A stretch of 64,000 bases of DNA from Brevundimonas diminuta ATCC 11568 (GTDB taxonomy: Bacteria > Pseudomonadota > Alphaproteobacteria > Caulobacterales > Caulobacteraceae), in assembly GCF_000204035.1 (NCBI RefSeq), contig NZ_GL883086.1, positions 842,034-906,033 on the forward strand. The letters run 5' to 3'. The position numbers were made by a program, and so were the translations under genes. Below, in pieces: positions 11,368-19,833 of this stretch (position 1 is the first letter of the stretch; the number at the start of each line of letters is the position of its first letter). The notes under the pieces were generated by a model that did no database searches, had not been told where the DNA came from, and saw nothing but the letters and a program-made list of their open reading frames with translations.

Positions 11368-11396
11368 GGCGGCGTCCGACCAGGCCGAACGCCGCC
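11368..11396 (-). terminator. Hairpin between receptor and tetR genes
   Basis: Perfect 8-bp inverted repeat GGCGGCGT / ACGCCGCC with a 13-nt loop just after the receptor stop. No clear T-run follows on the minus strand, so it may attenuate rather than end transcription into tetR. Confidence 0.35.
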
Positions 11397-11405
11397 AAGC
11401 GTCCC

Positions 11406-13649
11406 TTAGTAACGCAAACGCAGATAGACGCCAGCCGAGCGAGGCTCGCCCATCGACACCCGGTCCATGCCCAGGGCCTCCAGGTTGACGATGCCGCGCT
11501 GATAGACTTCGTCCGTCAGGTTGCGCGCCCACAGGCCGACCTCGGTCTTGCCGTCCGGCAAAGCCCAGCCCAGTTCGCCGTTGACGGTCCAATATCCGTC
11601 CTGGCTGAGCCGCTCGACATTGCCCGAGCTGAAGTAGAACTTCGAGCGATAGGAGCCCGACAGGGTCATCAGCAGATCACCCTTGTCCGCCAGGCTGTGC
11701 TGATAGGACACAGCCCCATTGAAGGTGAACTCAGGCGCGGTCGGCAGGCGGTTGCCCGAGAAGTCCTCGCCGACCGAGATATAGTTCTTGTATTCGCTGT
11801 CCAGCACCGCAGCGCCCAGCGAGATATCCAGCCCCTTCATCGGCGCGACGGTCAGCTCGATTTCCGCGCCCTTGATGACGGCGTCGGAGGCGTTGTCGAG
11901 GATCGGCACGCTGGTCGGGCCGCGCACGACGTAGCTGTAAACCTGCAGATCCTGATAGTCGTAGTAGAAGGCCGCCGCGTTCAGGCGCGCGCGACGTCCG
12001 AACAGCTCGCTCTTGAAGCCGACCTCATAGGCGTTCAGCACTTCGTCGTCATACGGACCCAGATCCTGCACGTCCGTAATCATGCCTCCCGCAAAGCCGC
12101 CGCTCTTATAGCCGCGGTTGTAGCTGATATAGGCGCGCGAGTTGTCGCTGATGTCATAGTTCAGCACGGCGCGGCCCGAGATGCTCTCGAACGACTTGGA
12201 GCCATGGAAGTCGACCAGGGTCACGCCCGCCTCGGTGAAGCGGCTGTTGTAGTCCATGGTCTTGTCGTCACGCGACCAACGCAGGCCTGCAACCAGCGAC
12301 AGACGCTCGGTCAGCTTGTAGTCGACCTCGCCGAAGACGGCGTAGCTCTCGGTTTTCAGGCTGTGCGGATAGGAGACGGTGCCCACGCCCATGGCGACGC
12401 CGTCCATCGGGTCCGGCAGCATCTCCAGCAGGTCCAGGCCGATCTCGAAGGCGCTGTCCGACTTCAGGCTGTCATTCATGTAGAAGACGCCCGCGACCCA
12501 GTCGAAGCGACCGCCGCTATTGGACTGCAGACGGAACTCCTGGGTGAACTGGTCCTGATCGACGCGATAGAAGCCCTTGATGAGATTGTTCGGGCCGGAA
12601 TCCGTGTTCTCGTCGTCGCGATGGCGAGCGTTGACGAAGCCGGTCACCGACACCAGCGACAGCTCGCCCAGATCGACCGTGGTGGTGACGTCGGCGTTGA
12701 ACAGCTTCAGCCGGTCGCGCCCCTCCATCGAATAGTCGCCGGCGTAGGGATCGCTATCGGTGTCGACATAGCCCAGCGCGTCGGTGCAGGCCGAAGTGCC
12801 GTAGAAGCTGGGCAGGCACCAACCGTCCGGCCCTGTGGCGGCTGCAGTGTTGGGGATCAGCCCCCTCGCCTGCCCCTGCAGGGCGCCGTTGCGGCTGTTG
12901 CCGCCGCCGATGTGAGCCAGCACTTCGACGCGATCGTTGGGCGTGTAGAGCAGCGACATCCGCGCAGCCCAACGGTCGGTGTCGTTGACGTTGTTCCCGG
13001 TCAGACGGTTCTTCGTATAGCCGTCGTCGCGGACGTAGTTGGCCGCCGCGCGGAAGGCCAGGACATCCTCGATCACCGGGCCGCCGACGCCGCCTTCCAG
13101 CTCCATCCGCTCGCGTGAGCCGTAACGGGCGGTCAGGTCCGCCGTGTAGTAATCAGTCGGACGACGGCTGGTGATGTTCAGGGCGCCGCCCGTGGTGTTG
13201 CGGCCGAACAGCGTGCCCTGCGGTCCGCGCAGCACCTCGACCTGCGACAGGTCGAAGAAGGAATCCAACTGCATGATCGACGAGCCGCGGATCACGCCAT
13301 CCACATAGACGGCGGTCGGGCTGGGGTTGGTCGGGTTGAAGTCGTTCGAGCCGACACCGCGGATATAGACCTTAGGCGCCACTGAGGAGTCCCCGCCGTG
13401 CACCTGAAGGCCCGGCGCCAGGCCGCTCAGCTCCAGCACGTTGTTGACGTTCATCCGGTCCAGATTTTCGCCCGAATAGGCGGTGATGGAGATCGGCACA
13501 TCCTGCAGGTTCTGGGCGCGGTGACGCGCCGTCACCACGATTTCTTCGACAGTTGCGATGTCCGAAGCAGGTTCCGACTGGGCTTGGGCGTTCGCCGCCA
13601 CGGCGAGCGCCACAGTGCATACCGCTCCGAATAGATTGCTCTTCTTCAC
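11406..13649 (-). CDS. TonB-dependent outer-membrane receptor
   Basis: 747-residue TonB-dependent receptor for energy-coupled uptake across the outer membrane. The signal peptide is VKKSNLFGAVCTVALAVAA with cleavage near AQA; the TonB box is EEIVVTAR; then come a plug domain (residues about 45-165, RGVGSNDF) and a 22-strand barrel ending in LRLRY. The GTG at 13649 is chosen because a GGGGAAG RBS and the start of the signal peptide lie there; an in-frame extension to 13721 would add an implausible leader crossing the operator. The substrate is unknown but probably the same as for the neighbouring transporter and CoA ligase. Confidence 0.93.
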   Translation of the reverse strand: MKKSNLFGAVCTVALAVAANAQAQSEPASDIATVEEIVVTARHRAQNLQDVPISITAYSGENLDRMNVNNVLELSGLAPGLQVHGGDSSVAPKVYIRGVGSNDFNPTNPSPTAVYVDGVIRGSSIMQLDSFFDLSQVEVLRGPQGTLFGRNTTGGALNITSRRPTDYYTADLTARYGSRERMELEGGVGGPVIEDVLAFRAAANYVRDDGYTKNRLTGNNVNDTDRWAARMSLLYTPNDRVEVLAHIGGGNSRNGALQGQARGLIPNTAAATGPDGWCLPSFYGTSACTDALGYVDTDSDPYAGDYSMEGRDRLKLFNADVTTTVDLGELSLVSVTGFVNARHRDDENTDSGPNNLIKGFYRVDQDQFTQEFRLQSNSGGRFDWVAGVFYMNDSLKSDSAFEIGLDLLEMLPDPMDGVAMGVGTVSYPHSLKTESYAVFGEVDYKLTERLSLVAGLRWSRDDKTMDYNSRFTEAGVTLVDFHGSKSFESISGRAVLNYDISDNSRAYISYNRGYKSGGFAGGMITDVQDLGPYDDEVLNAYEVGFKSELFGRRARLNAAAFYYDYQDLQVYSYVVRGPTSVPILDNASDAVIKGAEIELTVAPMKGLDISLGAAVLDSEYKNYISVGEDFSGNRLPTAPEFTFNGAVSYQHSLADKGDLLMTLSGSYRSKFYFSSGNVERLSQDGYWTVNGELGWALPDGKTEVGLWARNLTDEVYQRGIVNLEALGMDRVSMGEPRSAGVYLRLRY

Positions 13650-13685
13650 GCTATCTTCCCCTTCGCCTCTATGTGTCGTTAAAAT

Positions 13686-13705
13686 TAAATATGAGGCCAT
13701 ATTCA
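13686..13705 (-). promoter_or_regulatory. Palindromic operator copy 2 (likely TetR site)
   Basis: Halves TAAATATGAG and GCCATATTCA, 36 nt before the receptor GTG. It matches the copy at 7063-7082 in 17 of 20 positions, linking the receptor and the MaoC-ligase-MFS operon into one regulon. Confidence 0.7.
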
Positions 13706-13816
13706 TATACGACGCATTCAACGACCGCTGTCAATGCGTTCGCGCGCTCCCGAAATAGTCCCATAAACTTGTAGGCAGAGCATACCGGGCATGGCTGCGG
13801 CTTTGACCGCGGGAAA

Positions 13817-13837
13817 GGAAAAGGGCGCGCACGCCCT
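13817..13837 (-). terminator. Intrinsic terminator after the amidohydrolase gene
   Basis: On the minus strand AGGGCG-TGCG-CGCCCT is followed by TTTTCC, downstream of the stop at 13892. A 6-bp GC-rich stem with a short T-run. Confidence 0.55.
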
Positions 13838-13891
13838 CCCCTTCAGTTCGCGAAAGGCGCTGCACGCCCGCCGACTCGATCAGGCGTCGCC

Positions 13892-15238
13892 TCAAAGCGT
13901 GTTCTTGTGAATGCGCCCGGCCTTCATGATCAGCTTCATCGTCCGGTCCGGGTCAGCGATCACCGAGATGTCCGCCAGCGGATCGCCTTCGACCACCAGC
14001 AGGTCCGCATAGGCGCCGGCCTCGATGCGTCCCAGCTTCGCCGGATAGGGATTGCGCGGACCTGATAGTTTCAGGATCTCTGCGTTGCCGCCCGTCAGCA
14101 TCCGCAGCACTTCGGCGGCGCCGTACCAGCGCGCGAACTTGGCCAACTGCTTGCCCTGCGTCGTCGTGCCCTTCGGGCTGAACAGGATATCGGTGCCGAG
14201 GGCCATATTCACCTTGTGCTTGCGTCCCCATTCAACCGCGCGAGCCGTGCCTTCAGCGATGATCTGCTGTTGGGCGCGCTGCTCAGGCGAGGGGTAAACA
14301 TTGGCGTCCTCGTCCGCCAGGAAGGGTTGGATGCTCCACCAGGCGCCGGCGTCCGCCATGCGCCGCACGGTCTCCTCGTCCGCCATCTGCCCATGCTCGA
14401 TGGACTTCACTCCGCAGGCGACCGCTCGTTGGATGCCTGCCGGAGTATAGGTGTGGGCGCAGACATAGACGCCCCAGTCGGTAGCGGCGGTCACCGCCGC
14501 CTTCATCTCGGCTTCCGTATATTGCAGGGCGTCGACCGGATCGTAGGTCGAGGCGACGCCGCCGCCTGCGTGGATCTTGATCTGGCTAGCGCCGAGCATC
14601 AGCTGTTCGCGCACGCGACGCAGCACCTCGGCCTCGCCGTCGGCGATGGCGGCGATGCCCGCCTGCTCTGCAACGCTGAGCGTGCTTTGGGCCGTTCGGG
14701 GCAAGTCAGCCCGCATCCGGAAGTCGCCATGCCCCGAGGTCTGAGAGATCATCGAACCCGACGGATAGATGCGCGGCCCGGCGAAACGGCCTTCATCAAT
14801 GGCGCGCTTCAACGCGAAGCTGGGGCCGCCCATGTCGCGAACGGTCGTGAAGCCCCGCATCACAGTGCGCTCGGCCTCCTGAGCCGCCACGAGGTGCAGA
14901 TAGGGAATATCGGCGGTCATTGCGGCCATCTGTGAAATGCCGGCCAGCATGGCGTGCCAGTGAGCGTCGATCATGCCCGGCATCAGAATTCGTCCGCCGC
15001 AATCCACCACATCGGCGTCCGCGACAATCTCGCCCGCCGGAACCAGCGCCTGGATCACGTCGCCGACGATGAGGACGTTGCGGCCCTCGATCAGACGGGC
15101 GCTCGCCCCATCAAAGATCCGCACATTGGCGAGCAGGCGCGGCTTGGTCGACGCCTGGGCGAACGCCGGCGAAGCGACGCCAAGCCCGGCTGTGGCGAAG
15201 CCCGCCGCCGCGCCGGCCAAAATGGAGCGTCGCGACAT
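13892..15238 (-). CDS. Secreted amidohydrolase (imidazolonepropionase/prolidase-like)
   Basis: 448-residue metal-dependent hydrolase of the amidohydrolase superfamily. The N-terminus MSRRSILAGAAAGFA is a Tat-type export signal. Metal-ligand motifs are HWH in IDAHWHAM, a later His in CAHTYTP, His in SIEHGQM and Asp in LGTDILFS, the usual HxH...K/H...H...D layout. The ATG at 15238 is chosen for the signal peptide; an ATG 12 nt upstream is possible. It probably cleaves an amide or peptide-like substrate in the periplasm. The link with the neighbouring receptor is contextual. Confidence 0.88.
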   Translation of the reverse strand: MSRRSILAGAAAGFATAGLGVASPAFAQASTKPRLLANVRIFDGASARLIEGRNVLIVGDVIQALVPAGEIVADADVVDCGGRILMPGMIDAHWHAMLAGISQMAAMTADIPYLHLVAAQEAERTVMRGFTTVRDMGGPSFALKRAIDEGRFAGPRIYPSGSMISQTSGHGDFRMRADLPRTAQSTLSVAEQAGIAAIADGEAEVLRRVREQLMLGASQIKIHAGGGVASTYDPVDALQYTEAEMKAAVTAATDWGVYVCAHTYTPAGIQRAVACGVKSIEHGQMADEETVRRMADAGAWWSIQPFLADEDANVYPSPEQRAQQQIIAEGTARAVEWGRKHKVNMALGTDILFSPKGTTTQGKQLAKFARWYGAAEVLRMLTGGNAEILKLSGPRNPYPAKLGRIEAGAYADLLVVEGDPLADISVIADPDRTMKLIMKAGRIHKNTL

Positions 15239-15517
15239 ACTTAATTCCATACGGGCCAGCAGCTTCTGCGCCTGGGGAGAATGACAGGCGCAGGTCGCGC
15301 CATGTTGCAGAGGCCGTTGCTGTGCGATTCCGCCGAACCAAGTCTTCAAGAGCGCATCCTCACCAATCGAGCGGCCATGGCCGCATGCCAACGCGATAGG
15401 AACGGCTACGCTATTTCGATTCCGCAAACGATCGGGGGCATTTCATCGGTCGCGACAATTCGCAGATGAAGGCGTGCGTCCTTCGCGGCGGAGCTTGCGA
15501 TGGTGATGTTCGGAGAA

Positions 15518-15596
15518 ACGCCCCGAAGGGCGATTTCTTCAGCAAAAACCGATGGCTGGGGAACTAGGACTCGAACCTAGAATGACGGTACCAAAA
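15518..15596. repeat. attL: left 79-bp prophage attachment repeat
   Basis: 78 of 79 bases match 55734-55812 (A at 15544 versus G at 55760). The repeat holds the last 44 nt of a tRNA-Gln gene (from 15553, minus orientation) plus 35 nt downstream, including a CGCCC-TTCG-GGGCG hairpin. To its left the host terminator T-run (CGTTTCTCC on minus) is retained, so this copy is the displaced host tRNA 3' end. Confidence 0.92.
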
Positions 15597-15782
15597 TCGC
15601 CGTCTTTTGCAGAAATATCAATAACTTATTTGTAAACTGTATTACTTTACCGCCCGTGCTGCCTAGGCGCTTTTTCGGCAATGTAAACTCGATGAGGCTC
15701 ACCCCGGCACGATATGTGTACCGGCTGCGCCCATAGCCGAACCCTGCTATGCCTAATGCTTAGGGCGTCCAGGGTAACAAAA

Positions 15783-16733
15783 ATGCCAGAACACGATCTT
15801 CATACTTTCATGTCGCAGATCACCAGCGACATGGCATCCGAATATGAGCGTATCTACGCGCGTGCTGCAGAAGATCCTGGAACAGCTGGTGACCAAGGCG
15901 AGGAAAACTGGGCGACATTGTTCAGAGATTGGCTTCCAGCCACCTATCACGTGCAGACCAAAGGTCGACTAATCAGTCATGACGGCCGCATGTCTCCACA
16001 AGTTGATGTAGTAGTATTGAAACCAAACTACCCAAAGAAACTGCTAGAGAAGAAGACCTGGTTAGCTGGAGGGGTGGCTGCAGCTTTTGAATGCAAAACA
16101 ACGCTTACTGCTGCTCACGTGACCGAATCAGTAAGGCGCTGCGCGGCTTTCAAAGAGCTTTTTGCGCCCCGTTCTGGCACGCCGCGAACGGAACTTCGAT
16201 CTCCACTTATCTACGGATTGCTCGCGCATTCTCACAGCTGGAAAGGGCCAAATTCCGATCCTGTTGGTAACGTTCAACGTGCGCTAGATAACGCCGCTCC
16301 CAGCGTCTCCCATCCACGACTTGAGATGGATGTATTGTGCGTCGCTGACTTAGCCACATGGCGCGGCATGATCATGACGCGCTACGAAGCATCCTGGTCA
16401 CCTCAGTCCATAGCTTTGAATAAGGCATTCGGAGCACCCTATGGCCCGATAACATCTATGAATTGTAGCTCACTCGGATCGGACAACCAAACAACCACCT
16501 TCCAGCCTGTAGGGGCTCTTATTGAGAAGTTAACAAAGGGGTTGGCTTGGGAAGACCCCAGCGCACGAGATCTTGCCGACTATTTTCGTCTCACGCACAT
16601 GGGCGGCAGCGGTATGGGAAATATGAGGCCTTGGCCCCTGACGACTTACTCGCCTGAAGTCGCTTCCGAAATCGCAAAAGGCAGCTTAAAGAACGGAGGC
16701 TTTTGGGATGATTGGTCATTGGCAGGAACCTAG
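15783..16733 (+). CDS. DUF6602-like PD-(D/E)XK nuclease-fold protein, prophage cargo
   Basis: 316-residue protein. The N-terminal half has the layout of DUF6602 proteins and of PD-(D/E)XK nucleases: GEENWATLFRDWLP (Glu), an Asp in SPQVDVVVL, and ExK in AAFECKTTL. This suggests a restriction-endonuclease-like fold; the C-terminal half is not recognised. Base composition is lower in GC than the neighbouring phage genes, indicating separate acquisition. The ATG at 15783 is preferred over an upstream in-frame ATG at 15714. Position at the prophage edge beside a membrane-protein gene is typical of defence cargo. Nuclease fold is probable; a defence role is inference. Confidence 0.65.
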   Translation: MPEHDLHTFMSQITSDMASEYERIYARAAEDPGTAGDQGEENWATLFRDWLPATYHVQTKGRLISHDGRMSPQVDVVVLKPNYPKKLLEKKTWLAGGVAAAFECKTTLTAAHVTESVRRCAAFKELFAPRSGTPRTELRSPLIYGLLAHSHSWKGPNSDPVGNVQRALDNAAPSVSHPRLEMDVLCVADLATWRGMIMTRYEASWSPQSIALNKAFGAPYGPITSMNCSSLGSDNQTTTFQPVGALIEKLTKGLAWEDPSARDLADYFRLTHMGGSGMGNMRPWPLTTYSPEVASEIAKGSLKNGGFWDDWSLAGT

Positions 16734-16817
16734 ATCGTCAGGTACGCGGCTCAAGATAGCCTCTAGGCGCGACCTAGAGGTCTATGCGCCAATGACTGAA
16801 AGCTTGGGAGGTTTAAC

Positions 16818-17585
16818 TTGCGGGAATTAGTTCGCTCCCTAACAGCGGCTCTTCCTTTGATCGCCGTAGTAGCTGTGGCCGCTGTCTTTGGTTATTGCTG
16901 GGCACTGTTTCGTAATTTCGACGGCGAATGGGTGCGCACCTTGACGCCCGGCGATGTTTTCTCGATTGGCTGGTCCCTCACGCCGGGCTTGCTTATCGGT
17001 GTAGCTATAAGTCAGCACCAGCGTCAGAGTGAGAAAAGAACGCTTTCAAAGCCCTCGCCTTCAAAATGGCGGCGGATGTGGGTCATCAGTCGCCACATCA
17101 GCGGATTTCTCATTCTCACCACAGGGCTTGTCGCCTTCTTAAATCCTTTCGCTCGCGACATCACTGAGAGTTGGTCGATCGTGTACATGATGATCGCCCT
17201 ATGGGTAACAGTAGCATTTGCTTTTATTAGCGTAACTCTGCTTTCTTATTCTATAGACGACTATGCCACCTATCACCGGCGGACTTGGATAACTTTAGCA
17301 GTTGCAATATTCGTTATCATAGATGCGCTTGGCGCCCGAATAAGGCATGCCGATCCTCGGCACATTGTTCAGCTTGAGAATGGCCAAAGCTTCTGCGCCA
17401 ACATCATATTTTCCGGGCAAAACGCTGTGTACCTTCACCATGCGGCTAGTGGAGAAAGCGCGATGATCGACCGTCGACTGGTGAGAGGTCTCATTCAGCG
17501 CGCCGATTGCGACGCATTAAACTCGGCACGCGATTCGGCTTTATCCAAAATTTTGAGTTCACTCCCCGCTCCCGCTGCCAAGTAA
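16818..17585 (+). CDS. Four-helix membrane protein, prophage cargo
   Basis: 255-residue protein with about four transmembrane helices (roughly residues 10-30, 48-62, 90-108, 118-142), possibly a fifth at 155-170, and a soluble C-terminal domain of about 80 residues. The TTG start at 16818 is supported by GGGAGG 7 nt upstream. It follows the DUF6602-like gene by 84 nt on the same strand and shares its low GC, so the two were probably acquired together. Family not recognised. Candidate effector of a two-gene defence or superinfection-exclusion cassette. Confidence 0.7.
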   Translation: MRELVRSLTAALPLIAVVAVAAVFGYCWALFRNFDGEWVRTLTPGDVFSIGWSLTPGLLIGVAISQHQRQSEKRTLSKPSPSKWRRMWVISRHISGFLILTTGLVAFLNPFARDITESWSIVYMMIALWVTVAFAFISVTLLSYSIDDYATYHRRTWITLAVAIFVIIDALGARIRHADPRHIVQLENGQSFCANIIFSGQNAVYLHHAASGESAMIDRRLVRGLIQRADCDALNSARDSALSKILSSLPAPAAK

Positions 17586-17617
17586 CCTTGCACCGGCGCA
17601 ACGCACTGAGTGCAAGG
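17586..17617 (+). terminator. Inverted repeat after the cargo pair
   Basis: CCTTGCAC (17586-17593) pairs perfectly with GTGCAAGG (17610-17617), starting one base after the stop codon. There is no strong T-run, so termination is only suggested. The rest of 17618-17902 shows no gene or clear signal. Confidence 0.4.
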
Positions 17618-17902
17618 AACCGCAAGGTTTATCGCGACCGCCACTGATCTGTTCAGCCCACAGCTGGGGCCATTCACTCTACGTTCGGAAGTGCAAGGAT
17701 AGCGATAAATTAAGTGTGCGGGCGAGGCGGGGGACTCAGCGCGTTCCTTGGGGCGGCAGGGCCGAGACGGCCCCTGGCCGCCCTGGGAGGCCCGCACAGG
17801 GCAATGCATGGCGCGGCGACACCAGGGAGGCGGCCCACGGCGACAGGGCCGCCCACAGGCGGCTATGAGGCTATCCTTTTGAGGGTCGACGGCTCGGCCG
17901 AG

Positions 17903-18469
17903 CTACTCAGGCCAGACCCGGCGCACGTCCAGCGTCCCGGGCGAGCTCGGCCGAAGCATCAGATCTTGGGCGGCCGACAAATCCAGCCAGTGAACGCCAG
18001 CACCTGGCGGCAGCAGCACGACCTGGCGATCATGGTAAGGCGCGACGTCCTCGCCCGGCTCGGTCGTCAGCATGGAGAAGGCGCCGTCCTTCACCAGGCC
18101 GAGGATCCAGAACCACGGCTGATCTCGCATCGTGAACAGCCACTTGGTCTTGCGGCCGCCGACCTTCGGTTCGGTGAACTCGAAGAAGCCGTCGCTCGGG
18201 ATCAAGCACCTGGTCGACCGACTGAAGTCTCGCCCGTCTGATCGGAAGTTGAACACCGGCTTGCCGCCTGGCCCGCGCCACGACCAGGTCGTCATGATCA
18301 GTTCCGGCGCGGTGTTGCCCTGGACGATGATGGGCGCTCGGTCACCGATCCGATACTCGCCCGGCTCTAGGTTCGGCTGGCCGCCCGGAAAGACGAGCGA
18401 TCGCTTCGCGGCGCTGAACGGCTCCGCGATCTGGTTCGTCGGGACGTGCAGGCGATAGTTGTTGCACAT
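17903..18469 (-). CDS. SRAP (SOS response-associated peptidase, YedK/HMCES-like)
   Basis: 188-residue SRAP-domain protein, which crosslinks to abasic sites in single-stranded DNA through Cys2. MCNNYR at the start gives the catalytic Cys once Met is removed, fixing the ATG at 18469. Other family residues: Asn in FNFRSD, Glu in PSDGFFEF and His in YHDRQVVLL. It is the last gene of a four-gene minus-strand operon headed by a LexA-type box (19368-19382), consistent with DNA-damage induction and protection of replicating phage DNA. Confidence 0.93.
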   Translation of the reverse strand: MCNNYRLHVPTNQIAEPFSAAKRSLVFPGGQPNLEPGEYRIGDRAPIIVQGNTAPELIMTTWSWRGPGGKPVFNFRSDGRDFSRSTRCLIPSDGFFEFTEPKVGGRKTKWLFTMRDQPWFWILGLVKDGAFSMLTTEPGEDVAPYHDRQVVLLPPGAGVHWLDLSAAQDLMLRPSSPGTLDVRRVWPE

Positions 18470-18482
18470 GCCGTTCACCCTC

Positions 18483-18797
18483 TCACTCGGTCCAGGCCGA
18501 GCCAAGCGGGGCTGGCGCCTTCAGCGGGTAGAAAACTCCATGCTGCGCGCCTGGCGGCGTCCCCATGAACATCATCCGTCCGCCACAGCCCAGCCGCCTG
18601 CAGCGGCAGGTCTTGCCGAAGATCATCAGGTCATGACCGTTGAGCCGGATCATCAGGTCCAGGTCGATCCGTATGTCGAGCTCGCAGGTGCGGCACCTGG
18701 CCATGACGACCCACCCCCGCCGCCGCATCTCCCCGATCGAGAGCGGCGTGGCCAAGTGGTAGGAGAGCGGCCGGTTCTCATATTTCCGAAAGCCCAT
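18483..18797 (-). CDS. Zinc-ribbon protein, unknown function
   Basis: 104-residue small protein with CRTC (about residues 35-38) and a later CRCRRLGCGG cluster, consistent with a four-cysteine zinc site spaced by about 27 residues. It lies in the SOS-type operon between another zinc-ribbon gene and SRAP with almost no spacing. Spacing and sequence differ from Ogr, so it is not the late activator. Function not recognised. Confidence 0.7.
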   Translation of the reverse strand: MGFRKYENRPLSYHLATPLSIGEMRRRGWVVMARCRTCELDIRIDLDLMIRLNGHDLMIFGKTCRCRRLGCGGRMMFMGTPPGAQHGVFYPLKAPAPLGSAWTE

Positions 18798-18798
18798 C

Positions 18799-19056
18799 TC
18801 AGGCCCTTGGCCAGCGCCACCGCTCGACCACCTCGCCGCTCATGAACCGAAAGCCGCTGATGACCACGGTCGGCGACCGCTTCCCGCATTGCTCGCATTT
18901 CAACCGCGTCCTCAGCTGCGCCAACGGAATGGACCGCGCGGAGGCTGGCCAGCGCCGAGACGCCGGGCCGACCTTGTAGCCGCAGGGGCACTCCAGAGTG
19001 AGCTGGTTGCCTGACTCGATGTCATCGACGGTCGTGTCGTCGCCGTATTCGCGCAT
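18799..19056 (-). CDS. Zinc-ribbon protein, unknown function
   Basis: 85-residue protein with CPCG (about 23-26) and CEQCG (about 54-58), a two-knuckle zinc-ribbon layout, separated by a basic Ser/Arg-rich loop. Its stop is 1 nt from the next gene and its start 2 nt from the previous one, so it is co-translated within the LexA-box operon. It may be a DNA- or protein-binding adaptor; no specific family is recognised. Confidence 0.7.
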   Translation of the reverse strand: MREYGDDTTVDDIESGNQLTLECPCGYKVGPASRRWPASARSIPLAQLRTRLKCEQCGKRSPTVVISGFRFMSGEVVERWRWPRA

Positions 19057-19058
19057 CG

Positions 19059-19295
19059 TCAGTGCGCCGGAGCTCCGGCCGACAGCACCAGGCGTTCAAA
19101 TTGCGCCCTGCCCTTCGCGGCCGCCTCGGGCGAGATCCGCGCCAGCTCGGCGGCGATCCGCGCCTGCATGTTCAGCAGAACCGGATCAGCCCGCGCGGCC
19201 TCTCCATGTTGCCAGATCGCCATGAGCGACCCGAGCGCGACGTCTTCCTGCGACAGCTCAGGCGGCGTCCATGGCCTTCCTTCTTTCGTTTGCAT
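19059..19295 (-). CDS. Small helical protein, first gene of the SOS-type operon
   Basis: 78-residue mostly helical protein (ELSQEDVALGSL, LLNMQARIAAELARIS). No recognised domain. It begins 72 nt downstream of a GTTC-N7-GTTC box and heads the operon of two zinc-ribbon genes and SRAP. Short Ala-rich phage proteins of this kind are common; function unknown. Confidence 0.6.
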   Translation of the reverse strand: MQTKEGRPWTPPELSQEDVALGSLMAIWQHGEAARADPVLLNMQARIAAELARISPEAAAKGRAQFERLVLSAGAPAH

Positions 19296-19367
19296 GGTTC
19301 AGCTCCAGACCAAGCGCCCGACCCGACGCCGCTCTACGGCGCCGAGCCTGCCTGCCTCAAGCTAAAT

Positions 19368-19382
19368 GTTCGCCCTTTGTTC
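19368..19382 (-). promoter_or_regulatory. LexA (SOS) box
   Basis: GTTC at 19368-19371 and GTTC at 19379-19382 separated by exactly 7 nt, the alphaproteobacterial LexA consensus. It lies 72 nt upstream of the operon that ends in the SRAP gene. Confidence 0.7.
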
Positions 19383-19479
19383 GCGACATCGAACACAGGC
19401 TGTGGAAAGTCCAATCAATAGGCCTTGCGTTAAGATGATAACGAACCATGTTCTCTCAGCATCATCATAGGAGAAAGAG

Positions 19480-19800
19480 ATGCCTGTATCTTCTGTTGGC
19501 GGTCGACGTGTGGTCGAGACCGGAACGATCGTATTTCAAAGGGACGACGATCGCGCGGAAATCCAAATTGGACAGGGCCGTATAATCGTCCAATTAGTGA
19601 ATTCTCCAGCGAACCCCAGCGGATCAACGGACGGACCGACCGTCACCCTGCTTCTTCCAAATGGGAGCACAGGCAAAACGTCAGCGATCACTGGAAATGT
19701 CGTTCTGGGGGCTGAAGCTTTCGGTTTTGCGTTCGCAAGCGATTCTGTTTCGAACGACGGACAGACGTTCAATATCGTCCACTACACAATCACAGCTTGA
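19480..19800 (+). CDS. Small beta-rich protein, unknown function
   Basis: 106-residue protein of alternating short strands (TGTIVFQR, EIQIGQGRIIVQLV, VTLLLP, VLGAEAFGFAFAS), compatible with a small beta-barrel or sandwich. RBS AGGAGA sits 7 nt before the ATG at 19480. Its GC is lower than the surrounding phage genes and it is divergent from the SOS-type operon. No family recognised; probable cargo. Confidence 0.6.
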   Translation: MPVSSVGGRRVVETGTIVFQRDDDRAEIQIGQGRIIVQLVNSPANPSGSTDGPTVTLLLPNGSTGKTSAITGNVVLGAEAFGFAFASDSVSNDGQTFNIVHYTITA

Positions 19801-19833
19801 TGGCGAAAGCCCGCTGGCACGTCCAGCGGGTAG

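Noticed and set aside
15653-15782. In-frame upstream start at 15714 for the DUF6602-like gene
   Set aside because: The extra 23 residues lack an RBS and look non-conserved; 15783 is the better start.
16620-16640. AATATGAGGCC as a third copy of the TetR operator
   Set aside because: It matches only one half-site, lies inside a coding region and lacks the second palindrome half.
18483-19056. The two zinc-ribbon genes as the Ogr late activator
   Set aside because: Their cysteine spacing does not fit C-X2-C-X22-C-X4-C; a perfect Ogr is present at 43687.
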